Shown piece after piece: positions 1 to 10,189 of a DNA stretch of 64,000 nucleotides (positions are counted from its first letter, which is position 1; the number at the start of each line of letters is the position of its first letter). The stretch is from the NCBI GenBank assembly GCA_017303555.1, contig JAFLCN010000005.1, positions 62,001 to 126,000 on the forward strand. Direction: 5' to 3'. The notes below the pieces were generated by a model. That model saw only the letters and a program-made list of their open reading frames with translations, was not told where the DNA came from and ran no database searches. This stretch comes from Planctomycetota bacterium. Its GTDB lineage: Bacteria; Planctomycetota; Phycisphaerae; Phycisphaerales; UBA1924. A program made the translations under genes and the position numbers.

Positions 1-1490
1 TCCAGCACCCGGTTCAGCTCCTCCACATCGGTGACGCCCTCCGTTTCCGCGAGTTCGAAGAACTCCTTGTCGAGTTGCTCGGTGGGGACATGCACCTCGC
101 TGGGGGCCATCGTGTGCTTGATCGGCAACGTGGTCTCGTCCTCGATCGACTCGCGGATCGAGTACTTGTCCAGATACCCCGTCTCGTCCTGAGCCCCGAA
201 GATCTTGAACGTTCCCTCGCCTTGAGCGGTCTTGGCGATCGGCGTGCCGGTGAACCCGATGATCGTGGCCTTCGGCACCGCCGCCATGAGGTATGTGCCC
301 AGGTCGCGGGCCACCGACCGGTGCGCCTCGTCGATGAACACGTACACGTTGTCACGCGGGCAACTGTCCTTCCGGATCTCTTCGAACTTGTGGATCATGG
401 ACACCACCAGCCCGCGGAAGTCGCTGTCCAACAGCGCCTGCAGCTCCGCCTTGGTGTTGGCCCGCCGCACGGGGATGTCGTGCTGCTGCACCTCGCCAAG
501 GAGGCGGTCCACCCAGCGCCGGAGCTGGCCCTCCAGCTCAATTCGGTCCACGACGACGATCACCGTCGCGGTCTTGAACCGCTCCTTGTTCTCGAGGATC
601 AGCCGCGCCGCCGTCAGCAGCGTGAACGTCTTGCCCGACCCCTGCGTGTGCCACACCAGCCCGCGCTGGCGCTGCGGGTCCAGGCACCGCCCGACCACGG
701 CATCAATGGCCCGCCGCTGATGCTGGCGCAGGACCGACTTCTTCGTCTCCCCGTCCTTCACGTAGAACAGGATCCACTGCTGCAGCGTCCGCAGGAAGTC
801 CGTGTGCTCGAAGAACGCCTGCACCGCGAACCGGTACGTCTCCTCCGGGGCCTGCTTCCAGCGGGCCATGTCGCGCCGGCTCGCCGTCCACGTCACGCCG
901 TACCAGTAGTCGATCAGGTGGGTGACGTTGAACAACTGCGGCGCAGCCAGCAGTTCGGGCGTTTCCAACTCGTACCGCTTGAGCTGCTTCACCGCCCGCT
1001 CGATCGCGTCCCCGAGCTTGGGGTTCTTGTGCTCGACGATGCACACGGGGATGCCGTTGACCAGGAACATCACGTCGGCGCGGTTGCCCTTGGCCCGGCC
1101 CGGCGGCTTGACCTTCCACTCCCAGGTGACGTTGAACGCGTTGAGGCCCGTCTGGCCGAACTCGATGACCTTGACGGGGCGCTGCCGCTTCTCTTCCTCG
1201 TCGTACCAGCCACGCTCGCCGCGCAGCCACGACAGCATCTCGCGGTTGCCGTCGATTGTCGGGGGCAGCGCGTCCAGCGTCTCGATGATGGACCGGATCG
1301 CGTCCGCCGTCAGCCAGGGGTTGAACTCGGCCAGCTTCCGCTCCAGCACCTCGCGCAGGAACACGCCCGCCTCGCCGCCGCGGAGCGTCAATGCCTGCTC
1401 GGGCGTGATGGTCTCCCACCCGATCTCGACGGCGTGCTTCACCATCGGGAACTGCACCGTCCCCGCCTCGCTGATCTTGACGGTGCTCAT
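1..1490 (-). CDS. hsdR: Type I restriction enzyme, R (motor/nuclease) subunit, 3' part missing
   Basis: This is the ATP-dependent translocase and nuclease subunit of a type I restriction-modification complex. The first 496 residues are in the window; the C-terminal half lies beyond base 1. Visible motifs, in order, are the PD-(D/E)xK nuclease core (D139, E153-x-K155 in VEHKN), Walker A QGSGKT with K287, the DEAH box at 387-390, and helicase motif III TGTP at 414-417. The ATG at 1490 overlaps the hsdS stop by ATGA, so translation is probably coupled. Gene order hsdM-hsdS-hsdR means the nuclease is made last. No damage is visible in the part seen, but the rest cannot be judged here. Confidence 0.95.
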   Translation of the reverse strand, partial: MSTVKISEAGTVQFPMVKHAVEIGWETITPEQALTLRGGEAGVFLREVLERKLAEFNPWLTADAIRSIIETLDALPPTIDGNREMLSWLRGERGWYDEEEKRQRPVKVIEFGQTGLNAFNVTWEWKVKPPGRAKGNRADVMFLVNGIPVCIVEHKNPKLGDAIERAVKQLKRYELETPELLAAPQLFNVTHLIDYWYGVTWTASRRDMARWKQAPEETYRFAVQAFFEHTDFLRTLQQWILFYVKDGETKKSVLRQHQRRAIDAVVGRCLDPQRQRGLVWHTQGSGKTFTLLTAARLILENKERFKTATVIVVVDRIELEGQLRRWVDRLLGEVQQHDIPVRRANTKAELQALLDSDFRGLVVSMIHKFEEIRKDSCPRDNVYVFIDEAHRSVARDLGTYLMAAVPKATIIGFTGTPIAKTAQGEGTFKIFGAQDETGYLDKYSIRESIEDETTLPIKHTMAPSEVHVPTEQLDKEFFELAETEGVTDVEELNRVL

Positions 1491-2778
1491 GAGTGGGCCT
1501 CCTGCGGCATGGGCGCGGGCAGCGCCGATAGGTCGAGGTCGGCCACGTGGACCTCGCCAGTCATCAACTTGTGCAGGAGCGACTTGAACAACTCCTCGAG
1601 CACCGCCCGCTTCCGCTGGTGCAGGTCGATCTTCCGGTCGATGGCGTCAATCACTTCCGCGATCTCGTCTTGTTCATCCTTCGTCGGCGGCATCGGGATC
1701 TGAAGGTCGCGGAGGTATGCACACGTGAGTGCGCCCTTTGTGCTCCCCCCGCCGGAGGCCACCTGGCGCAGGTTCTCGTACTGCGTCTCTAGGTATCCCG
1801 CGACATACCTCGGGTTGGTCTGGTAAAGGTCCGGCTGGAGGTATGCGAAGTGCTGGTTGATGGTCGCCTCCATGCGGAGCACGGCGCAGTGCCCAAGCGT
1901 CTTGCCCTGACCAGTGATCGCCACAAGCACCGCGCCAGGCTTTAGTACTGGCAGGTGGCATTCCTTCAGGGCGAGCGGCGTGACATGAGCGTCGGCCGCG
2001 ACGATATCGCGGTCGTAAACCTTCGCGCTGTTTAGCCACGGAAACGTCCCACCCTCCCAGTACTCGCGTACGCTCTTCTTCGGCGTGGAGCCGTTGCCGA
2101 TCCGGCCGAGGGACCCGAGGCGAACAACGTCCCAGGTCTCTGGGATGAGACCAATCACCGTCTCCTTCTGCGGTTGGCCGCGCAGGCCCCGGGTGAAGAG
2201 CTGATTCATCGCGGCTGACTGAAGGCACTGTGCGTGCTCCACTTGCCGCGACTGCATCCGTGTCGCGCTGCGCACAGCATCGAGGATGTCCGCGATCGCG
2301 TTTTGACAACCCAGCTCCATGGACGGAATCTCGAACCTGAGGTACTCCTGCCAATCAAGATTGCGGATGCCCGTTGGCTTACGCTGAAGCGTCTCAGTTG
2401 CACCTGAGAGGTAAAGCGCATTTAGAAAGTGTGCGACGAACCGGGGCTCGTACCTGGACCGATCCTTGATTCGGATCCCTGTGGTGAAGTTGCTGGTGAA
2501 GTACGGAGCATCGTCGGGCGGCACAAAGATCGCCGCCCGCCCCACCGGTTGATTCACACCGCCGCCCGAACGCTCGATGATGATGTCCGAGCTCCGGAGC
2601 CGCCGCGCAGCCTCGAATCGCTGCTCGACGTCGAGCGTTACCACATCCTCGAAATCGATCACTCCATCGCCTCGAAAGTTGGTAGCTCGCAGGACTTTGG
2701 CCCGCATCAGCGGTTGGCGCTCGCCAGTCCAGAGCCCACTGATCAACTCAAAGACGTTTTCATCGGAGAGCCGTGAAC

Positions 2779-2782
<4 letters not shown>
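1487..2782 (-). CDS. hsdS: Type I restriction-modification, S (specificity) subunit
   Basis: This is the DNA-recognition subunit, 431 residues, which directs both methylation and cleavage. It shows the usual two-part layout: a first target-recognition domain (about residues 1-190) ending in a helical spacer, then a second (about 215-400) starting with a typical [14 protein letters not shown] segment and containing GNGSTPKK and a [15 protein letters not shown] stretch. A conserved helix ([18 protein letters not shown]) closes the second half. The start [10 protein letters not shown] at 2782 was chosen because its ATG overlaps the hsdM stop (ATGA, 2779-2782); an in-frame upstream ATG lies inside hsdM. 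Target-recognition domains vary too much to predict the DNA site. Confidence 0.93.
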
Positions 2783-4605
<1,823 letters not shown>

Positions 4606-4606
4606 A

Positions 4607-4640
4607 TTTGCAATGTATGCTATATCGCACAAAGAGACAA
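4607..4640 (-). promoter_or_regulatory. hsdM promoter with partial dyad operator
   Basis: On the minus strand TTGTCT (4640-4635) and TACATT (4617-4612) are separated by 17 bp, a plausible sigma-70 promoter ending 6 nt before the hsdM ATG. The same bases hold a partial dyad, TTTG...TAT-N3-ATA...CAAA (4633-4607), centred at 4620, which could be bound by the HTH fused to HsdM. Confidence 0.5.
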
Positions 4641-4708
4641 ACGATCCGCACGCGCCATTAGTGTTTGTAGTGTGTTTGGGTTTCGCCCACCGCACCCCGC
4701 CCAGATCG

Positions 4709-5266
4709 TTAGTGAGCCTTTGAGCCTAGCCCGCGCCGGGCCCGCATCTCGTCGCCGACTTCCCGCAACTCCGCGTGCGAGAGCAGTTGCCCCGCGAGCG
4801 GGAAGACCTCGGCATCCTCGATGTGGATGTGTCCTTGGTAGAGTTCGCGCAAGGTCGCCAGCAGGCCGCGCAGCTCCGCCGCCCGGTCGGGCGCGAGCGA
4901 ACCGTCCCGGAGCCAGTCGTTGAACAGGTGATCCACCTGCGCGTGCAGCGGGTCGGCGCGGTCGTGGTCGCTCTCCAGCCGCTCCAGGGCCTCGCACCTC
5001 TCGCCCCGGGCACGTGCCGCGTCCTTCATGCGAGGGAAGAGCGACTCCTCCTCATCGGCGGTGTGCCGGGGCGCGGCGTGCGCGAAGTATGTGAGCGCGC
5101 GGCGCACCGCCTCGGCGGCGTGCTCATCCAGCGCACGCCCTTGCCACTGGTCGCTCACCTTCACCAGCAAGGCCAAGAAACCCTCGATCCGCCGGTGGCA
5201 GTCCGACAGCAGCCCCAGCGGTTCATCGAACCCGTGATCGGGCGATCGGCCCAGGATGTTCAGCAT
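4709..5266 (-). CDS. Hemerythrin (HHE) domain protein
   Basis: A 185-residue cytoplasmic four-helix protein of the hemerythrin/HHE family, expected to bind a non-haem di-iron centre and sense or hold O2 or NO. The iron-ligand pattern is visible: DCHRRI near residue 24, [13 protein letters not shown] (H-x4-E) near 68, [11 protein letters not shown], and [12 protein letters not shown] (H-x4-E) near 143. The ATG at 5266 has a good Shine-Dalgarno sequence (GGAGG). It is divergent from a second hemerythrin gene only 27 bp away, with a shared palindrome between them. Whether it acts in signalling, repair or storage cannot be told from sequence. Confidence 0.88.
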   Translation of the reverse strand: MLNILGRSPDHGFDEPLGLLSDCHRRIEGFLALLVKVSDQWQGRALDEHAAEAVRRALTYFAHAAPRHTADEEESLFPRMKDAARARGERCEALERLESDHDRADPLHAQVDHLFNDWLRDGSLAPDRAAELRGLLATLRELYQGHIHIEDAEVFPLAGQLLSHAELREVGDEMRARRGLGSKAH

Positions 5267-5276
5267 GACGACCTCC

Positions 5277-5293
5277 GGGCAATAGTATTGTCC
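5277..5293. promoter_or_regulatory. Palindromic operator / overlapping divergent promoters
   Basis: GGGCAATAGTATTGTCC fills most of the 27-bp gap between the two divergent hemerythrin genes. Its 8-bp arms differ at one position around a central G. It also holds a -10-like hexamer on each strand: TAGTAT (+, 5 nt before the ATG at 5294) and TACTAT (-). One protein bound here would cover both promoters. I cannot name the regulator. Confidence 0.45.
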
Positions 5294-6295
5294 ATGACGC
5301 TTGATGATCCCACGGCGGCACCGCCCGATACGACGCCGCCGTTGAAGCGACACGCCGCGCTCCAGCCGCTGTCGCGCGAGCACATGAGCGGGCTCATCCA
5401 GGCGCGCAACCTGCAACTGGCCGCGAGCCAGGGCCTTGAGAGGCGGCGGCGTGCGATCGACGACTTCGTCCGCACCTGGCGGACCGAGATATGCGAGCAC
5501 TTCGACGATGAAGAGCGGCTGCTCCTTCCTCTGACCGAGTCAACGGAGTTGCGCCACCGGTTGCTGGATGAGCACGCCGTGCTTCGGGGCTTGGCCGCGC
5601 GGTGCGAGGCCGATCCGGATGCGGCGGCGGCAGAGCCGGAGCTTGCGCGGCGGCTGGGAGTGCTTCTCCACGACCACATCCGATGGGAGGAACGGGAGTT
5701 CTTCGAGGCCGTGCAACGAGGCCACCCGGAGGCCCTCGCGCGACTGACCGAAGAAGCTGTCGCCATCGAGAAACGCCGGCCGGGCTCGCGGGCAAGAACG
5801 GGCTCACCGCCCAACCTGACCGATGCCCGGCTGGTTGCTCCCGTCCCTGAATCCAGCACGGCACACACAGGAGCCACATCCATGACCGACGCTCGCCCGC
5901 CTTCCCTTCGGCAGCCGCCCGCAGAACGCTTTGCGTCGGACCATCTCTTATTTGACCTTCACGCAGAGATCGCTGCACTCCGGGCAGAAGGAGCCTCCTC
6001 AAAGCACGGACACCGGCAGAAGACGCTCTACAAGCACGCCGGGCGGACGATGGCGCTCTTTGTCCTTGACGTCGACGGTGCCCTCCCCGAACACGCGGCT
6101 GCGGGCGTCGTGACCGTTCAGGCGATCGAGGGCGAATTGGAGGTGACCGTGGCCGGCGAGCCGCGTCGGCTGGCTCCGGGCACGCTCCTGGCGATGGCCC
6201 CCGGCGTGCGCCACGATGTCCGCGCGAGAGGATCGCTTCCCGCGGCGTTTCTGTTGCAAGTGTCGCTTCCAGGCGATGACTCAGCCAAGAGATGA
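5294..6295 (+). CDS. Hemerythrin-cupin fusion protein with possible internal start
   Basis: A 333-residue frame whose first part (about 25-165) is a second hemerythrin-like domain (EHFDDEERLLLPL, DEHAVLRGL, DHIRWEEREFFEAV) and whose last part (about 200-330) is a single small cupin (KHAGRTMALFVLDVDGALPEH, GELEVTVAGEPRRLAPG, APGVRHDVRA). No stop separates them. At 5882 an ATG sits 8 nt after AGGAG, an excellent ribosome site, so the cupin (137 residues) may also be made alone. The first ATG (5294) has no Shine-Dalgarno sequence and lies 5 nt after TAGTAT, suggesting a leaderless message. The alternative is two genes whose intervening stop was lost. Confidence 0.82.
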   Translation: MTLDDPTAAPPDTTPPLKRHAALQPLSREHMSGLIQARNLQLAASQGLERRRRAIDDFVRTWRTEICEHFDDEERLLLPLTESTELRHRLLDEHAVLRGLAARCEADPDAAAAEPELARRLGVLLHDHIRWEEREFFEAVQRGHPEALARLTEEAVAIEKRRPGSRARTGSPPNLTDARLVAPVPESSTAHTGATSMTDARPPSLRQPPAERFASDHLLFDLHAEIAALRAEGASSKHGHRQKTLYKHAGRTMALFVLDVDGALPEHAAAGVVTVQAIEGELEVTVAGEPRRLAPGTLLAMAPGVRHDVRARGSLPAAFLLQVSLPGDDSAKR

Positions 6296-6479
6296 TCGCG
6301 CGGTGGATTGGCTCGGACGCGAGGTTTGGCTGCAACGTGTCACCACCCGCGGCATAGGCGTCGAATCACCTTGTTACGCAGGGACGACTCACTCTACATC
6401 GTCGGTCAGGCGTCCAAGAGCGGGCACGGGGGTTTCCGAACGCCGGCCACATCGAGTGCGTCCTTCCGCGCGTTCACGG

Positions 6480-6872
6480 TCATCGCGAACCCCGTCTGTG
6501 AAGCAGATCCCGCAGCACGATCGCGTGGTTTTGTTCCACATCCGCGGCGCCGTACAGCAACGTGACGCCTTGGCCGCCCCGTTTGGTGTGCTCGCGCACG
6601 ATCGTCCGGAGCGCAGCCAGTGCCGGATTTTCAGGGTCGGCAAGTTCGGCCCTGTAGCGTGCGCGAAACTCAGGCCAACGCGACAGATCGGTGTGGTACC
6701 ACCGGCGCAACTGCGTCGAAGGTGCGGCGTCCTTCATCCAGAGGTCGACCCGCGCAGCTGGCTTGCTCAGGCCGCGGGGCCAGAGCCGGTCGACCAGGAT
6801 GCGGTAGCCGTCGTTCGGGGCCGGCGCGTCGTACACGCGCTTGAGGCGGACCTTTGTGCGCGGGGTGGTCAA
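6480..6872 (-). CDS. DUF488 family protein
   Basis: A 130-residue protein of the DUF488 (YeaO-like) family, recognised by VYDAPAPNDGYRILVDRLWPRG near the N-terminus and TLLYGAADVEQNHAIVLRDLL near the C-terminus. Its biochemical role is not established. The start is TTG at 6872, 7 nt after AGGAGG, overlapping the stop of the AhpD-like gene as TTGA (6869-6872); this reading removes a longer frame antisense to coding DNA. It is the last gene of the run that begins at gdhA and probably shares its regulation. Confidence 0.8.
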   Translation of the reverse strand: MTTPRTKVRLKRVYDAPAPNDGYRILVDRLWPRGLSKPAARVDLWMKDAAPSTQLRRWYHTDLSRWPEFRARYRAELADPENPALAALRTIVREHTKRGGQGVTLLYGAADVEQNHAIVLRDLLHRRGSR

Positions 6873-7243
6873 GGGTGGGCCTCCTGTGCGCTCCCAGCGC
6901 CGGGCGGTTGGCCGCGCGCCTCGTCGATCGCGGCGAGCATGACATTCGAGTGCGCGTACGCGCCCCCGGCTCGCATTTCCGCCGCGACCCATGCGGCCTC
7001 CATGAGTTCCTGCGGTGTTGCACCGGCCCGCAGCGCGGCCTTGGTGTGCAACCGGATGCACTGCTGGCATTGTGTCACGTGCGCGACGGCGACCGCGATG
7101 ATCTGCTTGGTCTTGTGATCGAGCGCACCGTCGGCAAAGACCTTGGTCTGGAACGATTGGAATGCGGCGGTTGATTCCGGCGTCAGTTCGCGGCGCTGCG
7201 TGGCGAGCGCCTTAAGAGTTTCGGGGTCAGTCGGGTCGGGCAT
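6869..7243 (-). CDS. Carboxymuconolactone decarboxylase / AhpD-like protein
   Basis: A 124-residue protein of the carboxymuconolactone decarboxylase family, AhpD-like branch. The redox motif CQQC followed by H three residues later (TQCQQCIRLHTK) and the helix SNVMLAAIDE are typical. Such proteins usually reduce a partner peroxidase or act as small alkylhydroperoxidases. The ATG at 7243 is spaced 9 nt from GAGG; a second in-frame ATG at 7252 abuts the same GAGG and is less likely. It lies between a universal stress protein and DUF488 in the putative sigma-54 operon, which suggests a role in peroxide defence during stress. Confidence 0.85.
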   Translation of the reverse strand: MPDPTDPETLKALATQRRELTPESTAAFQSFQTKVFADGALDHKTKQIIAVAVAHVTQCQQCIRLHTKAALRAGATPQELMEAAWVAAEMRAGGAYAHSNVMLAAIDEARGQPPGAGSAQEAHP

Positions 7244-7328
7244 GGTGGGCATCCTCGATATGAGTGTGGTGTAGAGCGGCGTCCGGGCGGCACGCGAACT
7301 CGGCGGGACGGCGTCGACAGTGCCACGA

Positions 7329-8243
7329 TCACTCCACGAGTGCGGGCTTGACGGCGAGGGTTGAGCAGGGCGCGTCGCGTACGACCCGTTCGGCCGTTGA
7401 GCCGAACACCATGTCCCTGACGTTCCACCGGTCACGGGTGCCGAGCACCGCAAGGTCGCACCCGTGCTCCTTGACGAATCGCACGATGGCGTGGCCGTAT
7501 CCTCCGCCGCGCCACTCCGACTCGAGGCACTGGAACTCCGCTTTCATGGCGCCGAGCTCGCGGGCGAACGGCTCGCAGAACTCGCGGAGCCGATCTTCGA
7601 CACTCCGGTGGAACTGCGCTTTGAAGTCGGGCATGTTCACTCGGATATCCGTGGGGGCGCCCAGGCCGCGCCAAGGATCGTCGTACACATGCAAAACGCA
7701 CAAGGCCGCCTCATCGTGCGCGGCGACCCGGATCGCCTGTTGCAACGTAAGCTTGGAGGTGTCCGTGAAGTCCACACACGCCACAACACTCTTGAATGGC
7801 CCAACCTTGTCCTCCCTGACGAGCAGGACCATTGTCTTGGCGCGCTGCATACAGGCCGCGGCCGTAGGGCCGACGCCCTTGTGCGCATCGTGCGAACCGT
7901 GGGCTCCGAGCACGAGCAGATCCGCACGAGCTCGCGCCGTGGATTCCAGGATGGCGTCTCTTGGACGACCGACTTCGATATCACACACCACGTCCGGAGC
8001 CACGCCCGCGTCCGCCACAAAGCGGCTCCACGACTCCTTCGCATCCGCAACCAAGTCAGCCTGAGTCGGCAGCGGAAACGGAATCAGTGGATGTGGCGTT
8101 GGCTCGAACGTTGGGAGTGGGACCACGTGCACCGCTCGCAACGAAGCGCGGTTGCGCTCCGCGATGCGGCTGGCCGCGTTGAGTGCCACGGCGGAGCAAG
8201 GGGAAAAGTCCACGGCGACGAGGATCGAGTTGAGGCTGCTCAT
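7329..8243 (-). CDS. Universal stress protein, tandem Usp domains
   Basis: A 304-residue protein with two UspA-type domains. Domain one starts SILVAVDFSPCSAVALNAA and has LLVLGAHGSHDAHKG; domain two starts SVVACVDFTDTSK and ends LAVLGTRDRWNVRDMVFGSTAERVV. The second domain keeps most of the G-x-x-FGS ATP-binding signature, while the first is divergent. USP proteins accumulate in growth arrest, oxidative or energy stress; the exact activity is unknown. The start MSSLNSILV at 8243 has GGGAG upstream and was preferred over an extension to 8285. It lies 51 bp after the HPF-RCK gene in the same run. Confidence 0.88.
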   Translation of the reverse strand: MSSLNSILVAVDFSPCSAVALNAASRIAERNRASLRAVHVVPLPTFEPTPHPLIPFPLPTQADLVADAKESWSRFVADAGVAPDVVCDIEVGRPRDAILESTARARADLLVLGAHGSHDAHKGVGPTAAACMQRAKTMVLLVREDKVGPFKSVVACVDFTDTSKLTLQQAIRVAAHDEAALCVLHVYDDPWRGLGAPTDIRVNMPDFKAQFHRSVEDRLREFCEPFARELGAMKAEFQCLESEWRGGGYGHAIVRFVKEHGCDLAVLGTRDRWNVRDMVFGSTAERVVRDAPCSTLAVKPALVE

Positions 8244-8294
8244 AAGCTCTCCCGCGGTTGACGGCTGCACCCGGAACACGCCCACGGTGGGGCG

Positions 8295-9230
8295 TCACGA
8301 CCTGCTGATGGTATTAGTCGGCCTCTTCCGGCACTTCCGATCGGGCCGATCAGGGTTGCTCGCGAGCTGCTGGGTCACCACGTGTGCGAGGGCGTGTGCC
8401 GTGGCAATCTCCTCCACCGTAATGGAGTTTGCGCCCGCTCGCATGGCCTCCAGGCCCTGGCTGAGGAACGTCGTGCGGGTGGTAATGTGCACGTCCGGTG
8501 AGATCGCGCGTGCCGCGGCACACGCTCTCACGGCATCCGCCCCATCGGGAATCGTGATCGCAAGGGCCGCGGCCGTCTCAATCCCTGCGTTGCGAAGGAC
8601 TTCGGGATCCGAGATATCGCCGCACAGGACCGAGCGGCCAAGACCTTTCTGCGTACGGATCGTCTCAGCGTTGATATCCACGACAGTGATGGGAACCCCG
8701 TGCCTTACCAGTTCATCGGCCAAAGCGCGGCCCACGGGGCCAAAGCCGGCGATGATCACGGCGCGGCGTCCATCATCTGCGGAGGCGGTCACGCCCCCGT
8801 CGCCTGATGCGCGGGGATGGGATCTGCCCTCTCCGCCTTTAGATGACAACGCTGCGGCCGCACCATCCTGTTCCCGTTCCTGGCGGAACCGCCGCCGCGC
8901 ACGAGTATCGATACGCTCGACAACCCGAGCGATGGCCGCATCCAGCTTGTGGGCTGCTGCATCGATAGCGGCGTAAAGATTCCGGGCACGAGCCTGCACC
9001 GCAACCGGCAGCCGGCCGTTGACCCGGGCCTCCATCACGCATCGCGCCTCCTCGGCGCCGTGCTTCGGGCCGTTCACGTCCTCGAAGTGGACCTCAACGG
9101 CGGTCATCTTGGAGCCATGCCGCCGGAATGCACCGGCGAGCTTGCGATGGACCCACGCCTCGATCGCGGAACTCGTCTGCAGGTTGCCTGGCCTGATGTG
9201 GATGGGGAGCGATGGGGAAGTCGGGGGCAT
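8295..9230 (-). CDS. S30AE/HPF-like ribosome hibernation domain fused to RCK (TrkA-N) domain
   Basis: A 311-residue protein joining two unrelated domains. Residues about 9-110 resemble HPF/RaiA (S30AE) ribosome-hibernation factors (HIRPGNLQTSSAIEAWVHRKL, VEVHFEDVNGPKHG, NLYAAIDAAAHKLD). After a Gly/Ser-rich linker (about 118-155), residues about 156-290 form an NAD-binding RCK_N/TrkA-N Rossmann domain with GFGPVG (162-167), the acidic D185 in VVDIN, and GDISDPEVLRNAGI. RCK domains normally gate K+ channels, yet no membrane segment is present. The ATG at 9230 has AGGAGG. I infer a soluble protein that could couple NAD(H) state to ribosome or ion-channel control. I know of no described example of this fusion. 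Confidence 0.8.
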   Translation of the reverse strand: MPPTSPSLPIHIRPGNLQTSSAIEAWVHRKLAGAFRRHGSKMTAVEVHFEDVNGPKHGAEEARCVMEARVNGRLPVAVQARARNLYAAIDAAAHKLDAAIARVVERIDTRARRRFRQEREQDGAAAALSSKGGEGRSHPRASGDGGVTASADDGRRAVIIAGFGPVGRALADELVRHGVPITVVDINAETIRTQKGLGRSVLCGDISDPEVLRNAGIETAAALAITIPDGADAVRACAAARAISPDVHITTRTTFLSQGLEAMRAGANSITVEEIATAHALAHVVTQQLASNPDRPDRKCRKRPTNTISRS

Positions 9231-9256
9231 GTCATACCTCCTGAAACACGATGGTC

Positions 9257-9646
9257 CTACCTATCGAAGTGACGCTCACGCTCGGGCTGATACTCGATCC
9301 GCTCGACCGTTACTCGCCGGGATACGCGACTCCCAGCACACTCGACAATGTCGCCTTCGCGTGCGCCGAGCAGTGCCGCGCCCAGTGGCGAAAGCACCGA
9401 TAGCCCGGGCGCATCCGAGTTCGGGAACGCGAGATCGAATGCTTCGGCCTCTTCATCGCCGGGATACCGGACCCGCACGCGCGAGTTCATCGTGACCACA
9501 TCGGGGGGCACCCGGGGCGGCGCGACCTTTCTCGCTCGCTCCAGAAGAGATCGAAGCCTGAGGACCGGTGCGTCGGTCCAGCTGCCCAAGAGCAGCGGCT
9601 CGATACGAGCGATGTCCAGTGTGCTGACGATGGGTCGGGTGGTCAT
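9257..9646 (-). CDS. Rnk/GreA-C-like transcription-associated protein (copy 1)
   Basis: A 129-residue protein resembling nucleoside-diphosphate-kinase regulator Rnk and the C-terminal (FKBP-like) domain of GreA/GreB. Diagnostic stretches are PPDVVTMNSRVRVRY and LSVLSPLGAALLGAREGDIVE. The N-terminal GreA coiled coil is absent, as in Rnk, so transcript cleavage is not expected; binding to RNA polymerase is possible. The ATG at 9646 follows AGGAG. It is closely related to the next gene upstream (9719-10138), implying tandem duplication inside the operon. Confidence 0.82.
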   Translation of the reverse strand: MTTRPIVSTLDIARIEPLLLGSWTDAPVLRLRSLLERARKVAPPRVPPDVVTMNSRVRVRYPGDEEAEAFDLAFPNSDAPGLSVLSPLGAALLGAREGDIVECAGSRVSRRVTVERIEYQPERERHFDR

Positions 9647-9718
9647 AGCGCACTCCTTGCGTGTGAGACACGCGACGAGAACCAGGGGGACTCCAAGTTG
9701 TGGAAACACGATGCCGCG

Positions 9719-10138
9719 TTACAGGTGAAGGTCGCCGGCGGCTTCGGGTTGATAGAGCACGCTGAGGATGTCGCAGGTGCGCTCGGCCCCTCCCGGCACC
9801 CGGAAACTCACCGTTTGCCCAACGCGGCAGCCCAGCAGCGCTGCGCCCAGCGGCGCGAGCACGGAGATCGCGCCGTCCTCGGGATTGGCGTCCTCGGGGA
9901 ACACCAACGTCATAACCCAGGTGCGCCGGCCGTCTCTCAGTCTCGCGCGCGAGTTCATCGTGACCATGTCGGGCGGGACCTCGTCGTGTCCGACGACGAC
10001 GGCCCGATCGAGCTCCGCCGCGAGCGTCGCCAGGTACGGCCGGTCACGGTCATCGCCGCGACCGCCGTTGGTCGACGCGATCAGAGCGCGCAGACGCTCC
10101 ATGTCGTGCTGCGTGACGTGGATGGTGCGGGTGTTCAT
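9719..10138 (-). CDS. Rnk/GreA-C-like transcription-associated protein (copy 2)
   Basis: A 139-residue paralogue of the 9257-9646 product, sharing PPDMVTMNSRARLR and ISVLAPLGAALLGCRVGQTV. The N-terminal helix (HVTQHDMERLRALIAST) matches the start of Rnk-type proteins. The ATG at 10138 follows AGGAG with good spacing. It sits 51 bp after gdhA. A role in modulating RNA polymerase during stress is a family-based guess. Confidence 0.83.
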   Translation of the reverse strand: MNTRTIHVTQHDMERLRALIASTNGGRGDDRDRPYLATLAAELDRAVVVGHDEVPPDMVTMNSRARLRDGRRTWVMTLVFPEDANPEDGAISVLAPLGAALLGCRVGQTVSFRVPGGAERTCDILSVLYQPEAAGDLHL

Positions 10139-10189
10139 GGCAGTCTCCTGACGACTTGGGTTCAACGGTTCAGTTCCATCCGATGCCGA

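Noticed and set aside
6371..6381. ACCTTGTTACG, identical to part of the conserved 3' end of 16S rRNA
   Set aside because: Only 11 bases match and nothing around it continues the rRNA sequence; it is chance.
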